Source of the DNA: DATAEG01 sp963703085
GTDB taxonomy: Bacteria > Actinomycetota > Actinomycetes > Mycobacteriales > Jatrophihabitantaceae
DNA length: 64,000 nt
Direction: 5' to 3'
Assembly: GCA_963703085.1 (NCBI GenBank)
Contig: OY969789.1
Location: 496,001 to 560,000, forward strand
Shown piece by piece: positions 25,020 through 33,456 of the stretch. Within the stretch, counting starts at the first letter, position 1. Every line of letters starts with the position of its first letter. Below the pieces are notes generated by a model. That model did not search any database. It saw only the letters and a program-made list of their open reading frames with translations, and had not been told where the DNA came from. The position numbers and the translations under genes are program-made.

Positions 25020-26543
25020 TCAGGCATCGACCGTAACGTCTAGGGTCATGGACACCTCGGCGCCGTTGTGCCCGTCCGCCCGCCCCGCCCACCGCACCGC
25101 GCAGCCCAGTTCGGCATCGGCCAGGGTGCGGACGATCTGCATTCCCAATCTGTCTGATCCAGCCGGGTCGAACCCAGGCGGCAAACCCACCCCGTCATCG
25201 CGCACCGTGACGGTCAGCTGACCGCCGATCCGGACGGCGGCCACCTCGACCTCTCCGGACGCATCCGCGCCGAACCCGTGCTCCAGTGCGTTCTGCACGA
25301 TTTCCACCAGCACCAGCACCAGCGGGGTAGCCCTGGTGGCGGCCAGCGACCCGAACGACCCGGACCGATGCAGCCGGACGCGCCGCCCGGTACCGCCCAC
25401 GTCCACCAGCACGGTGAGCAGCCGGTCGACAACCTCGTCGAATTCGACCGTGTCCTCCCCCGCCACCGACAGGGTCTCGTGCACCAGCGCGATCGCGCTG
25501 ACCCGCCGCATCGCCTCGTCGAGCGCCTCCCGCGCCTCCGGCGCAACCACCCGCCGCGACTGCAGCCGGAGCAGCGCCGCGACCGTCTGCAGATTGTTCT
25601 TCACCCGGTGATGGATCTCCCGGATGGTGGCGTCCTTGCTGATGAGCTGCCGATCCCGCAGCCGCAATTCCGTGACGTCCTGGACGAGCAGCAGGGCCCC
25701 CAGTGCCTCGCCGCGGGGTACCAGGGGCAATGCGCGGAAGCGCACCGTGGCCTGACCGTTGCTCGCTTCCTGCCCGTCGACCGGACGACCGGACGCCGCG
25801 GCCAGGGTCAACCGGGCGAGATCCTCGGCCTCCAACGGATCGGGCAGCACGCCGCGGAGCACCTCGCCGAAGGTCCGGCCGACCACGTCACCGACCACCC
25901 CGAGCCGACGCAGCGCCGACATCCCGTTCGGGCTCCCGTAGAGGACCGCGCCGTCGGCATCAAGGCGGAACAGGCCGTCGCCGACCGAGGGGCCCAGCCC
26001 CTCCTCCGGCCCTTCGGTCGCCGGGAAGCTGCCGTCGGCGACCATTTCGGTCAGGTCGCTGGCGGTCTGCAGATAGGTCAGCTCCAACTGGCTGGGGCTG
26101 CGGACACCGGTCAGGTTCGAGTCGCGGCCGAGTACCGCGACGATCCGGCCGCCGCTGCGGACCGGGATCGCCTCGTGCCGGATCGGCGTCTCACCGCGCC
26201 AGTCGGGGTCGCTCTCCCGGAAGATGCGCCGCTCGGCGTAAGCGACGCGCAGGGCGGAGGCGCCCGGCCCGGTGCCGATCGCCCCGACCAGATCCTCCTC
26301 GTGGGCAGTCGGCCCGGTGGACGGCCGGCACTGCGCGACGCAGCGGAACTCCGTCTGGATCACGTCGGGCTGCCCGGTACCGGACTGGTCGGTGCCAGCC
26401 GGGCGCAGCGGAACCCAGAGCAGCAGGTCGGCGAAGGACAGGTCGGCGAGCAGCTGCCATTGCGAGACCAGCCGCAGCAGATGGCCGACCTCGTTGACAT
26501 CGAGGTCGGTGCGGGCGGTCAGCCGGAACGACAGCGCAGACAT
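25020..26543 (-). CDS. pdtaS: PdtaS-like sensor histidine kinase (GAF-PAS-HisKA_2-HATPase)
   Basis: 507-residue cytosolic kinase without membrane segments. The N-terminal 150 residues form the PdtaS GAF domain, about 190-290 a PAS domain, then the dimerisation helix IREIHHRVKNNLQTVAALLR with the phospho-accepting histidine and an ATPase domain with QNALEHGF and VRDDGVGLPPGFD. PdtaS phosphorylates the RNA-binding antiterminator PdtaR, which is not in this window. The place opposite whiB1 is conserved with Rv3220c. ATG at 26543 gives MSALSFRLTARTDL. Confidence 0.93.
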   Translation of the reverse strand: MSALSFRLTARTDLDVNEVGHLLRLVSQWQLLADLSFADLLLWVPLRPAGTDQSGTGQPDVIQTEFRCVAQCRPSTGPTAHEEDLVGAIGTGPGASALRVAYAERRIFRESDPDWRGETPIRHEAIPVRSGGRIVAVLGRDSNLTGVRSPSQLELTYLQTASDLTEMVADGSFPATEGPEEGLGPSVGDGLFRLDADGAVLYGSPNGMSALRRLGVVGDVVGRTFGEVLRGVLPDPLEAEDLARLTLAAASGRPVDGQEASNGQATVRFRALPLVPRGEALGALLLVQDVTELRLRDRQLISKDATIREIHHRVKNNLQTVAALLRLQSRRVVAPEAREALDEAMRRVSAIALVHETLSVAGEDTVEFDEVVDRLLTVLVDVGGTGRRVRLHRSGSFGSLAATRATPLVLVLVEIVQNALEHGFGADASGEVEVAAVRIGGQLTVTVRDDGVGLPPGFDPAGSDRLGMQIVRTLADAELGCAVRWAGRADGHNGAEVSMTLDVTVDA

Positions 26544-26628
26544 TGCTGGTCAGGGTGTCACACGCGTCGCGCTCCGGTGCTGATCGCCGGCCGCCGGCGG
26601 CCTGCCGTGACCGACCGAGAGCAGGTGC

Positions 26629-27666
26629 TCAGTAGGTCTCGGTGATCTTGCGCAGCCCGCGCGGCGCATCCGGATCGCCGCCGCGGTTCAGCGCCAGCCG
26701 CCAGGCGAGCTGCTGCAGCGGCAGGATCTCCAGGATCGGCAGCAGCTCGGCGGGGATGCCGGTGGCAGCGACCGGTAGCCCGGCATCCGAGCCGACCACC
26801 AGCACGTCGGCACCGGCGGCGGTCAACCGGTCGATCACCGGGTCCATGGCTGCACCGCCGACGCCGGGGGTACGCACGGCGATGGTGGGTACCGCCGCAT
26901 CCACCATCGCCATCGGGCCGTGCAGCAGGTCCGCGCCGGAGAACGCCTGCGCACTGAGGTAGCTGGTCTCCATCAGCTTGAGCGCGGCCTCGCGCGCGGT
27001 GGGATAGGAGTAGCCGCGCGCCGTGGTGACCAATCGCTGGGCGAATCGATAACGGTCAGCCGCCGCGTCGGCCCGATCGGCATGCTGCAGCGTGGCGTGC
27101 GCCGCGTCGGCCAACGGCGCCGCCTCGGCCGCCCCGTCGATCTCGGCGACGGCGGCGACCAACAGGTACAGCGCGAGCAACTCCGCTGTGTAGGTCTTGG
27201 TCGCCGCGACCGCTCGCTCGACGCCGGCCTGCACGTCCGCGGACAGCTCAGCCGCCCGGGCCAGCTCGGAGTCCGGGTTGTTCGTGACCGCCAACGTCAC
27301 TGCCCCGCAGGCACGCGCGATGCGCATCGAGTCGACCAGGTCGGGCGAGCCGCCGGACTGGCTGACCGCTACGAACAAGACCTCGGACAGCGCCGGCTTG
27401 GCGCCGTACAGGGTCATCGTGGACGGTGAGACCAGGCCGGCGGGCAAGGCCAGCTTCGTCTCGACGAGGTACTTCGCATACAGCGCGGCGTGATCGCTGG
27501 TGCCGCGTCCGGCGAAGAGCACGAACCGCGGCGCCCGGCTGCGGATGACACGCCCGAGCCCAGCGAGATGTGCGGCCTGCGCCGCCAACAGGTGGGCCAG
27601 CACGCTGGGCTGCTCGGCGATCTCGGTGGCCATCAGCGCACCGATCGGCTGCGACTGCTCGGTCAT
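26629..27666 (-). CDS. SIS-domain sugar isomerase/deaminase (GlmS-isomerase-like)
   Basis: 345 residues with two SIS domains: FVLFAGRGTSDHAALYAKYL and FVAVSQSGGSPDLVDSMR in the first, ARGYSYPTAREAALKLMETSY and VGSDAGLPVAATGIPAELLP in the second, closing with the GlmS-like end LRKITETY. No glutaminase domain, so it probably works on an amino-sugar phosphate as a deaminase/isomerase of the NagB-II type. Its ATG overlaps the nagZ stop (ATGA), so it is co-translated with NagZ and should process the GlcNAc released. Confidence 0.88.
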   Translation of the reverse strand: MTEQSQPIGALMATEIAEQPSVLAHLLAAQAAHLAGLGRVIRSRAPRFVLFAGRGTSDHAALYAKYLVETKLALPAGLVSPSTMTLYGAKPALSEVLFVAVSQSGGSPDLVDSMRIARACGAVTLAVTNNPDSELARAAELSADVQAGVERAVAATKTYTAELLALYLLVAAVAEIDGAAEAAPLADAAHATLQHADRADAAADRYRFAQRLVTTARGYSYPTAREAALKLMETSYLSAQAFSGADLLHGPMAMVDAAVPTIAVRTPGVGGAAMDPVIDRLTAAGADVLVVGSDAGLPVAATGIPAELLPILEILPLQQLAWRLALNRGGDPDAPRGLRKITETY

Positions 27667-29150
27667 CGTTGGACTCCCATTCCTCGGCTGATCAGCTGCG
27701 CCGCGGCCTCGAGCAGCAGCGGCGCTGTCCCGTGCGTCTGCACTGTCGGCAGTCCGTGCTCCACCGGGCCGGGCCAGCCCACCTCGACGACGACGACCGC
27801 AGCGCGCCGGGTGGCGGCCAACGTTTTCAGCAGTGTCGCCTGCTCGGGATGGCGACTGGCATCGCGCACCACCACGACGGCGTCGCGGTCCGTAGCCAGG
27901 CCGGCCGGGTCGGCGAGTACCTCGGCGCCGGGAAGCGCCGCCGCGATCAGGCCGGCCGGCGACCAGCGCAACGCGTCGGCGGCTTCACTGCCCGGGCCGT
28001 GGAACTGGAAGACGTGCGGACGGCGCAGCGCGGGCAACTGCCCGACCACCGACACTGAACGAGCGGCGAGCCGAGCCAGAGCAGCGGTATCGAGTGGTGT
28101 CGCAGCACCGGTCTGTTCGTCGAGGACCGACAGCGTCGTGGCCCGCTCCGCGGCCTGCCGCAGCCGGGAGATCGGCAGCCGACCGGACTCGACCGCGGCC
28201 GCGACCGCGGCCGGGATCTCGGCGTAGGCCCCGCGGTGCTCCTGTGAGCCGATGCACAGCGCGTCGGCGCCGGCGATCAGCGCCTGCACCGCGCCCTCGA
28301 CCATGCCCACGCTGTCGGCCACCGCCCGCATTTCCAGCGCATCCGTGATCACCGCGCCGGTGAAGCCGAGCTCGTCGCGCAGCAGGGTGGTCAGGATGTG
28401 CGGGCTGAGGGTGCCCAGCCGGTGCTCGTCGAGGCTGCGGACCAGGAGATGACCGGTCATGATCGAGCGGACGCCGGCCGCGATGGCAGCCCGGAACGGC
28501 ATCAGGTCGACGGCGTCGAGCTGCGCGCGGGAACGATCGATGCGCGCCACAGCGCGGTGCGTGTCGGTGGTCGTGTCGCCGTGGCCGGGGAAGTGTTTGG
28601 CACTGGCTGCGACGCCGGTTCCCTGAATGCCGCGCACCGCCGCTGCGACATGCCGGGCGACGAGATCCGGGTCGGCGCCGAACGCGCGGACGCCGATCAC
28701 CGGGTTGCCCGGATTGGAGTTCACATCCGCGACCGGTGCCAGGTCCATCGTGACGCCGGCAGCGGCCAGCCGCCGCCCGAGCGTCGCATAGACCGACTCG
28801 GTGGCCGCCACGTCGTCCACTGCCCCCAGGGCGGCGGCGCCGGGGACGGTGCTGCCGGTCGCGGCGTCGAGCCGGGTGACCTCGCCGCCTTCTTCGTCGA
28901 TCGCGATCACCACGTCGGTGCCGGCGGCGCGCAGATCCGCGGTGAGGTCGGCCAGGTGGCTGTCGTCCACCACGTTGGAGGCGAACAGCACCACCCCGCC
29001 GAGCCCTTCGGCGAGCAGCCCGGCCAGCCAGTCCGGAACCCGCGGTCCGGTGAAGCCGGCGAGCAGGCAGCGGCGGGCCAGCGCCTGAGCGCTGCGCGGA
29101 TCTGCTGCCAGCACGCTTCCTCCTGCAATCGACCGACCCGCCAGCGCCAT
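27663..29150 (-). CDS. nagZ: Beta-N-acetylhexosaminidase, glycoside hydrolase family 3
   Basis: 495 residues. The GH3 NagZ signature AASAKHFPGHGDTTTDTH supplies the histidine-aspartate dyad; FTGAVITDALEMRAV carries the nucleophile aspartate. The C-terminal 140 residues form an extra alpha/beta domain, as in longer Gram-positive NagZ enzymes. No signal peptide is evident, suggesting an intracellular enzyme cleaving GlcNAc from imported chitooligosaccharides or wall fragments. A DasR-like operator lies 9 bases before its ATG. Operon with the SIS protein. Confidence 0.93.
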   Translation of the reverse strand: MALAGRSIAGGSVLAADPRSAQALARRCLLAGFTGPRVPDWLAGLLAEGLGGVVLFASNVVDDSHLADLTADLRAAGTDVVIAIDEEGGEVTRLDAATGSTVPGAAALGAVDDVAATESVYATLGRRLAAAGVTMDLAPVADVNSNPGNPVIGVRAFGADPDLVARHVAAAVRGIQGTGVAASAKHFPGHGDTTTDTHRAVARIDRSRAQLDAVDLMPFRAAIAAGVRSIMTGHLLVRSLDEHRLGTLSPHILTTLLRDELGFTGAVITDALEMRAVADSVGMVEGAVQALIAGADALCIGSQEHRGAYAEIPAAVAAAVESGRLPISRLRQAAERATTLSVLDEQTGAATPLDTAALARLAARSVSVVGQLPALRRPHVFQFHGPGSEAADALRWSPAGLIAAALPGAEVLADPAGLATDRDAVVVVRDASRHPEQATLLKTLAATRRAAVVVVEVGWPGPVEHGLPTVQTHGTAPLLLEAAAQLISRGMGVQR

Positions 29151-29158
29151 GCTGGGCT

Positions 29159-29174
29159 ATTGGACTAGACCAAT
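29159..29174. promoter_or_regulatory. DasR-like (dre) operator in front of nagZ
   Basis: ATTGGACTAGACCAAT contains TGGACTAGACCA, one base from the dre core TGGTCTAGACCA recognised by DasR. It overlaps the expected nagZ promoter and faces a divergent GntR/UTRA gene. Repression relieved by an amino-sugar phosphate is the expected mode. Confidence 0.75.
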
Positions 29175-29274
29175 TTACACGGCAGCGAGCCAGCCGCAGT
29201 CGGACTGCGCAACGGATGACGCGCCGGGTGTTCCGGGCCGCGCAGAGCGGGTCGGGTACTAGTGTCGTCGCAGC

Positions 29275-29286
29275 AGGTATAGACAA
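29275..29286. promoter_or_regulatory. Weak dre-like site before the GntR gene
   Basis: AGGTATAGACAA agrees with TGGTCTAGACCA at 9 of 12 positions and lies 53 bases upstream of the regulator start. It could mediate autoregulation but is not palindromic enough to be certain. Confidence 0.3.
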
Positions 29287-29339
29287 GTGGCCCCGTCGAC
29301 TCGCTCCCGTGCGCCGGGCTTGCAGGAAGGCGGTCGCCG

Positions 29340-30188
29340 GTGAGCAGCACCCGCGCCGAGGTGACCACGAAATCCCGCCGCCCGAGCGCACCGGGCAGCA
29401 GCGGCCGTCGGGGTACCGGACGCGCCCGGGCGAGCACCGCCGCCGAGCCGGCAGCCAGGGTCAGCAGCGTGCCCAAGTACTACCTGGTCAAGCGGCACCT
29501 GCTGGAGATCATCGAGGCACTCCCGCCGGGCAGCCCGGTCGCGCCGGAACGAGTGTTGACCGCAGAGCTCGGCACGTCGCGCACCACCGTCCGGCAGGCA
29601 CTGGCCGAACTCGTCGGGGAGGGCCGGCTGGTCCGCCGGCAGGGCTCCGGAACCTACGTGGCAGAGCCGAAGATGGCGTGGCCACTGTCGATGTCAAGTT
29701 TCAGTGAGCAGGCGGCCGCCGGCGGTATGAAGCCCGGGACAAAACTGCTGTCCGTCGAGACGGTGAGTGCCGATGACGTGACGGCGCAGCGTCTCAAGCT
29801 CCCGCCGGGCGCACGGGTGCATCGGATCCGGAGGCTACGCACCGGCGACGACCGGCCGATGGCCGTCGAGGTGTGCTTCGTCGAAGCGGCTCGGTTCGTC
29901 GGGCTGGCCGCCAAGATCCGGCGCAGCAGTTCGCTGTACGAGGTGTTCGCGCGCGATTACGGGCTGGTACCGGTCGATGCCGAGGAGACCATCGAGACCG
30001 CCGCCGCGCCGCCCACCGAGGCCGGGCTGCTGGAAACCGACACCGGCGCGCCGATGCTCGTGCTGTCCCGGCACACGTTCGATGCCGACGGTCGCCCGGT
30101 CGAATGGGTGCGCAGCTGGTATCGCGGCGACCGCTACGTCTTCATCGCCCGACTCCACCGTGCCAAAAGCCTCGGCGCGAAGCACTGA
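29340..30188 (+). CDS. GntR/HutC-family regulator, DasR/NagR-like
   Basis: 282 residues. A basic, serine-rich 45-residue tail precedes a winged helix (YYLVKRHLLEIIEALPPGSP, ELGTSRTTVRQALAELV, RRQGSGTYVAEP) and a UTRA effector domain (residues about 115-275, with MAVEVCFVEAARFVG and GAPMLVLSRHTFDADGRP). The family senses phosphorylated (amino) sugars. Divergent from nagZ with dre-like sites between them, so it is the probable local DasR-type repressor and perhaps also controls the importer at 10.8 kb. GTG start at 29340; a start at VPKYYLVKRH would remove the tail. Confidence 0.88.
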   Translation: MSSTRAEVTTKSRRPSAPGSSGRRGTGRARASTAAEPAARVSSVPKYYLVKRHLLEIIEALPPGSPVAPERVLTAELGTSRTTVRQALAELVGEGRLVRRQGSGTYVAEPKMAWPLSMSSFSEQAAAGGMKPGTKLLSVETVSADDVTAQRLKLPPGARVHRIRRLRTGDDRPMAVEVCFVEAARFVGLAAKIRRSSSLYEVFARDYGLVPVDAEETIETAAAPPTEAGLLETDTGAPMLVLSRHTFDADGRPVEWVRSWYRGDRYVFIARLHRAKSLGAKH

Positions 30189-30198
30189 CAACAAGGGC

Positions 30199-30212
30199 TG
30201 AACCGGTTTAGT
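30199..30212. promoter_or_regulatory. Possible operator CTGAACCGGTTTAG
   Basis: Near-perfect 14-bp dyad with an AACCGGTT core, 41 bases before the DUF3311/mctP operon. A regulator is not obvious in the window; it could equally be part of the end of the GntR transcript. Confidence 0.3.
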
Positions 30213-30253
30213 CTTCCGTCGGCGCAGGTCCCCTGATCCTGACGGAGGCGGCA

Positions 30254-30532
30254 GTGACTCACCCGACGTCTGACGAAGATCGCACCGAGGTCGAACCGGT
30301 ACGCCCGCTGCCGCTGCCTCGAGCAGTACAGCTGCAGGTCGGTGTCCTGCTGGCAATCCCACTGCTCGCCCTGCTGATCGTGCCGATCTACAGCCGGACA
30401 ACGCCGAAGGTCGGCGGCTGGCCGTTCTTCTACTGGTACCAGCTGGTCTGGGTCGTGCTGGCTTCCGCGTTCACCTACACCGCGCACCGTTTGGTGTACC
30501 GGGCGCGCGCGGCGCAGCGGAACGGGCGGTGA
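30254..30532 (+). CDS. DUF3311 small membrane subunit of the MctP transporter
   Basis: 92 residues with two transmembrane helices (LQVGVLLAIPLLALLIVPIY and FFYWYQLVWVVLASAFTYTA) and the conserved P-x-Y-x-R after the first. DUF3311 proteins are the short partner encoded just before MctP-type sodium symporters. GTG start with GACGGAGG upstream; the stop overlaps the GTG of mctP. Confidence 0.9.
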   Translation: MTHPTSDEDRTEVEPVRPLPLPRAVQLQVGVLLAIPLLALLIVPIYSRTTPKVGGWPFFYWYQLVWVVLASAFTYTAHRLVYRARAAQRNGR

Positions 30533-32268
30533 GCGTCATGCCCGTCGGATCCGCACCCGCCGCGACGCTGGCAGCCGGCGCGCACGTCAACAGTGTTCAG
30601 CTCGCCGTGGTGATCTTCTTCTTCCTGCTGGTCACTGCAGGCGGCTTCCTGGCAGCGAAGTGGCGCCGCACCACCTCGCTGCACAGTCTCGACGAGTGGG
30701 GCCTGGGCGGTCGCAGCTTCGGCACTGTGATCACGTGGTTCCTGCTCGGTGGCGACCTCTACACCGCGTACACCTTCGTGGCGGTGCCTGCGGCGATGTA
30801 CGCCACCGGTGCAGTGAGCGGCTTCTTCGCAGTGCCCTACACGATCCTGGTCTATCCGCTGATCTTCATCTTCATGCCGCGGCTGTGGTCAGTCAGCCAC
30901 CGACGCGGATACGTCACCCCCGCTGACTTCATCAAGGGACGCTACGGCAGTCGCGGCCTGTCACTGGCGATCGCCGTCACCGGCATCCTCGCCACGATGC
31001 CGTACATCGCCTTGCAGCTGGTGGGCATCCAGGCGGTGCTGGACACGATGGGCCTGGGCGGGTCGGGCAACACCTTCGTGAAGGACCTGCCCCTGTTCAT
31101 CGCGTTCGCTGTCCTGGCCGCATACACGTACTCGTCAGGCCTGCGCGCGCCGGCGCTCATCGCGTTCGTCAAGGACACCCTGATCTACCTGGTGATCGTG
31201 GTGGCCATCGTCTACGTGGGAGTCAAGATCGGCTTCGGAGACATGTTCCACGCCGCACAGACCAAGATGGCCACGAAGACGAAGGCGGGTAAGCCCACCG
31301 GCGCATTCATCACCAACAAGAACACCTACTGGGCGTACGCCAGCTTGGCCTTCGGCTCCGCACTCGCGCTGTTCATGTATCCGCACTCGATCACCGCCGT
31401 TCTGTCGGGCAAACGTCGCGACACGATCCGGCGCAACGCGGCGATCCTGCCGCTGTACTCATTGATGCTGGCCCTGCTCGCGCTGCTCGGCTTTGCTGCG
31501 ATCGCCAAAAAGACCAAGGTGTTCGGACTGGACGGTAAGGCCAACGCACAACTGGCCGTGCCGCACTTCTTCGCGGACAACTTCCCGAGCTGGTTCGCCG
31601 GTATTGCGTTCGCGGCCATCGCGATCGGCGCGTTGGTGCCGGCCGCGATCATGTCGATCGCGGCGGCGAACCTGTTCACCCGCAACATCTACCGCGACTT
31701 CCTCAAGCCGCACGCGTCGCACAAGGAGGAGGCGCAGGTCGCCAAGATCGCGTCGCTGGTGGTGAAGTTCGGTGCCCTGATGTTCGTGCTGTTCATGGAT
31801 CGCCAGAATGCGATCAACCTGCAGTTGCTCGGCGGCGTGTGGATCCTGCAGACCTTCCTGGCCATCGTCGCCGGGCTCTATACCCGCTGGTTCCACCGCT
31901 GGGCGCTGCTCGTCGGGTGGGCGGTGGCGATGGTCTACGGCACGGTGACTGCGTACCGCGTCAAGGTGCCGAACTCGGTGACCAAACTGGTCGACGGCAA
32001 GCCGGTGGCAGAGGTGCACGGGATGCGGCACTTCGGCGGCTCGCTGGCGAACTTCCCGTTCACCCACACCCAGGTGTACATCGCGTTCTCGGCCATTGTG
32101 ATCAACATCGTCGTCTCGGTGGTGCTCAGCCTCGTGTTCAGAGCGGCCAAGGTGCCTGATGGCATCGATGAAACCCGTCCGGGCGACTACTACTCCGACG
32201 CTCGGGAGGAGGGGGCTCGGCCGTTGCCGCCGGCCACCGAGGCAACCGGCGCCATCACCGAGGCGTAA
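30529..32268 (+). CDS. mctP: MctP-type monocarboxylate permease, sodium:solute symporter family
   Basis: 579 residues and about 13 transmembrane segments. The family stretch SLDEWGLGGRSFGTVITWFL follows the first helix, and FLLGGDLYTAYTFVAVPAAMY and RRGYVTPADFIKGRYGSRGL match MctP/PutP-like symporters. It likely imports lactate, pyruvate or related monocarboxylates. GTG start overlaps the DUF3311 stop; an internal ATG four codons later is an alternative. The C-terminus is hydrophilic. Confidence 0.9.
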   Translation: MSVMPVGSAPAATLAAGAHVNSVQLAVVIFFFLLVTAGGFLAAKWRRTTSLHSLDEWGLGGRSFGTVITWFLLGGDLYTAYTFVAVPAAMYATGAVSGFFAVPYTILVYPLIFIFMPRLWSVSHRRGYVTPADFIKGRYGSRGLSLAIAVTGILATMPYIALQLVGIQAVLDTMGLGGSGNTFVKDLPLFIAFAVLAAYTYSSGLRAPALIAFVKDTLIYLVIVVAIVYVGVKIGFGDMFHAAQTKMATKTKAGKPTGAFITNKNTYWAYASLAFGSALALFMYPHSITAVLSGKRRDTIRRNAAILPLYSLMLALLALLGFAAIAKKTKVFGLDGKANAQLAVPHFFADNFPSWFAGIAFAAIAIGALVPAAIMSIAAANLFTRNIYRDFLKPHASHKEEAQVAKIASLVVKFGALMFVLFMDRQNAINLQLLGGVWILQTFLAIVAGLYTRWFHRWALLVGWAVAMVYGTVTAYRVKVPNSVTKLVDGKPVAEVHGMRHFGGSLANFPFTHTQVYIAFSAIVINIVVSVVLSLVFRAAKVPDGIDETRPGDYYSDAREEGARPLPPATEATGAITEA

Positions 32269-32287
32269 TCCGCCTCGTTTCGACGGT

Positions 32288-33178
32288 TCAGTCCGACGAC
32301 ACACCCAGGGCCGTGGCGAAGGCAGCCCGGGCACCAGCCTCGTCGTCGCCCCATGCCGTCACGCGGATCCGCTCCTCGGCTCCGCTCGGGAACACTTCCC
32401 AGCGCACTCCGTCCGGGGCATCGGCATCGGTCGCGGGCCGCTCGCCGGTCAGTGCGACTCCGTTGACCTGCGGCGGGCCGGCGTTCTGCACCACGTCGGG
32501 CACTGCGTCGCGCAGTACGGATAGCTGCAGCTCGACCAGGTCGGTGCCCGTCGCCATCTCCCAGGCCGAGTGCGCGGCGGCAAGGCCGGCTCGCACGTGA
32601 CAGACCTGCGCGTCTGCGATGCCGATCGAGGCCAGCCCACGCAGGGCGAGTACCACGCCGACCGCGTGCCCGGTGCGGTGTGCCGCGTCGCGGTCGGCGC
32701 CGCTCAGCCCGAGCGCCGGCGCGCACTGCGTGTCGCCGTCCAGGCCCAGCTCGCCCAGGACCACCACCCCGTCGTCGGTACCGAACACCAGCACCTCGAC
32801 CGAGGCCTGACCTGGTCGGAAGGTGATCGATTCAGCGGCCAGGGCTTCAGTGACGGCTGCGGTGTGCAGCGTGCCGAGGGTGACCACCGCGGCGAGTCCG
32901 GCCGCCTCCGCCTCGGCGGCGAATGCGGCGTCACCGGCCAGCGGGCCGATGCCCGGGTGGATTGCGTCGACACCGGCAGCTTTGGCGGCCGCCACCACGG
33001 CGGCACCGGACGAGCGTTCCTCCGGGGACAGCAACACCACGTCGTCAGCCAGCCGAGCCTGCTTGTTGACTTCGTCGGCACTGGTCAGCGCGACCGCCTT
33101 GATCCCGAGCCGCTGGCAAGTGGTGATGACTCGCAGGCCACCGAGGCCGCCGTCAGCAGCGAGAACGGACTCGATCAC
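32288..33178 (-). CDS. Degenerate biotin-carboxylase-like protein lacking the ATP-grasp region
   Basis: 296 residues, against about 450 for biotin carboxylase. The first 100 residues follow the biotin-carboxylase N domain (LRVITTCQRLGIKAVALTSADE, QARLADDVVLLSPEE, GVDAIHPGIGPLAGDAAFA), but GRGEIA-type glycines are altered (ADGGLGGLRV). The next 130-150 residues of the ATP-grasp fold are missing. The rest echoes the C domain (VEVLVFGTDDGVVVLGE, WEMATGTDLVELQLSVLRD). Catalytic ATP and bicarbonate residues are therefore absent. GTG start overlaps the rsrA stop (GTGA), so it is translated with the sigma/anti-sigma pair. In M. tuberculosis this place holds the biotinylated protein TB7.3. A non-enzymatic binding role is an inference. 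Confidence 0.7.
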   Translation of the reverse strand: MIESVLAADGGLGGLRVITTCQRLGIKAVALTSADEVNKQARLADDVVLLSPEERSSGAAVVAAAKAAGVDAIHPGIGPLAGDAAFAAEAEAAGLAAVVTLGTLHTAAVTEALAAESITFRPGQASVEVLVFGTDDGVVVLGELGLDGDTQCAPALGLSGADRDAAHRTGHAVGVVLALRGLASIGIADAQVCHVRAGLAAAHSAWEMATGTDLVELQLSVLRDAVPDVVQNAGPPQVNGVALTGERPATDADAPDGVRWEVFPSGAEERIRVTAWGDDEAGARAAFATALGVSSD

Positions 33179-33456
33179 TCGGCCCGGAACTCGACGTGAG
33201 CGACCTCCACGGTGACCTGCGTGATGCGGGCCCGGATCCGGTTGCGCAGCTCGTCCGGAGCGCGGTCACCGCCACAGTGCCTGGCCACCAACGACTTGAC
33301 GTCGGCTTCCAGACCGAACTGCTTCAGGCACGGCGAACAACCCTCGAGGTGTGCTCGGATCTTGCTCCGCTCCGCGGCATCGGTCTCGTCGTCCAGGTAG
33401 CGAAACACGTCGTTCAGCACCTCGTCGCAGTCGAGGCCGCCCGGTCCGAATCCCAT
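33175..33456 (-). CDS. rsrA: Zinc-containing redox-sensitive anti-sigma factor RsrA/RshA
   Basis: 93 residues with the ZAS motif H-x3-C-x2-C in IRAHLEGCSPCLKQFG and further cysteines at C10 and in VARHCGGDRAP. In RsrA, disulfide stress oxidises these cysteines, expels zinc and frees the sigma factor. Its ATG overlaps the sigH stop (TAATG), giving strict co-translation. It is expected to bind the SigH product. Confidence 0.95.
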   Translation of the reverse strand: MGFGPGGLDCDEVLNDVFRYLDDETDAAERSKIRAHLEGCSPCLKQFGLEADVKSLVARHCGGDRAPDELRNRIRARITQVTVEVAHVEFRAE

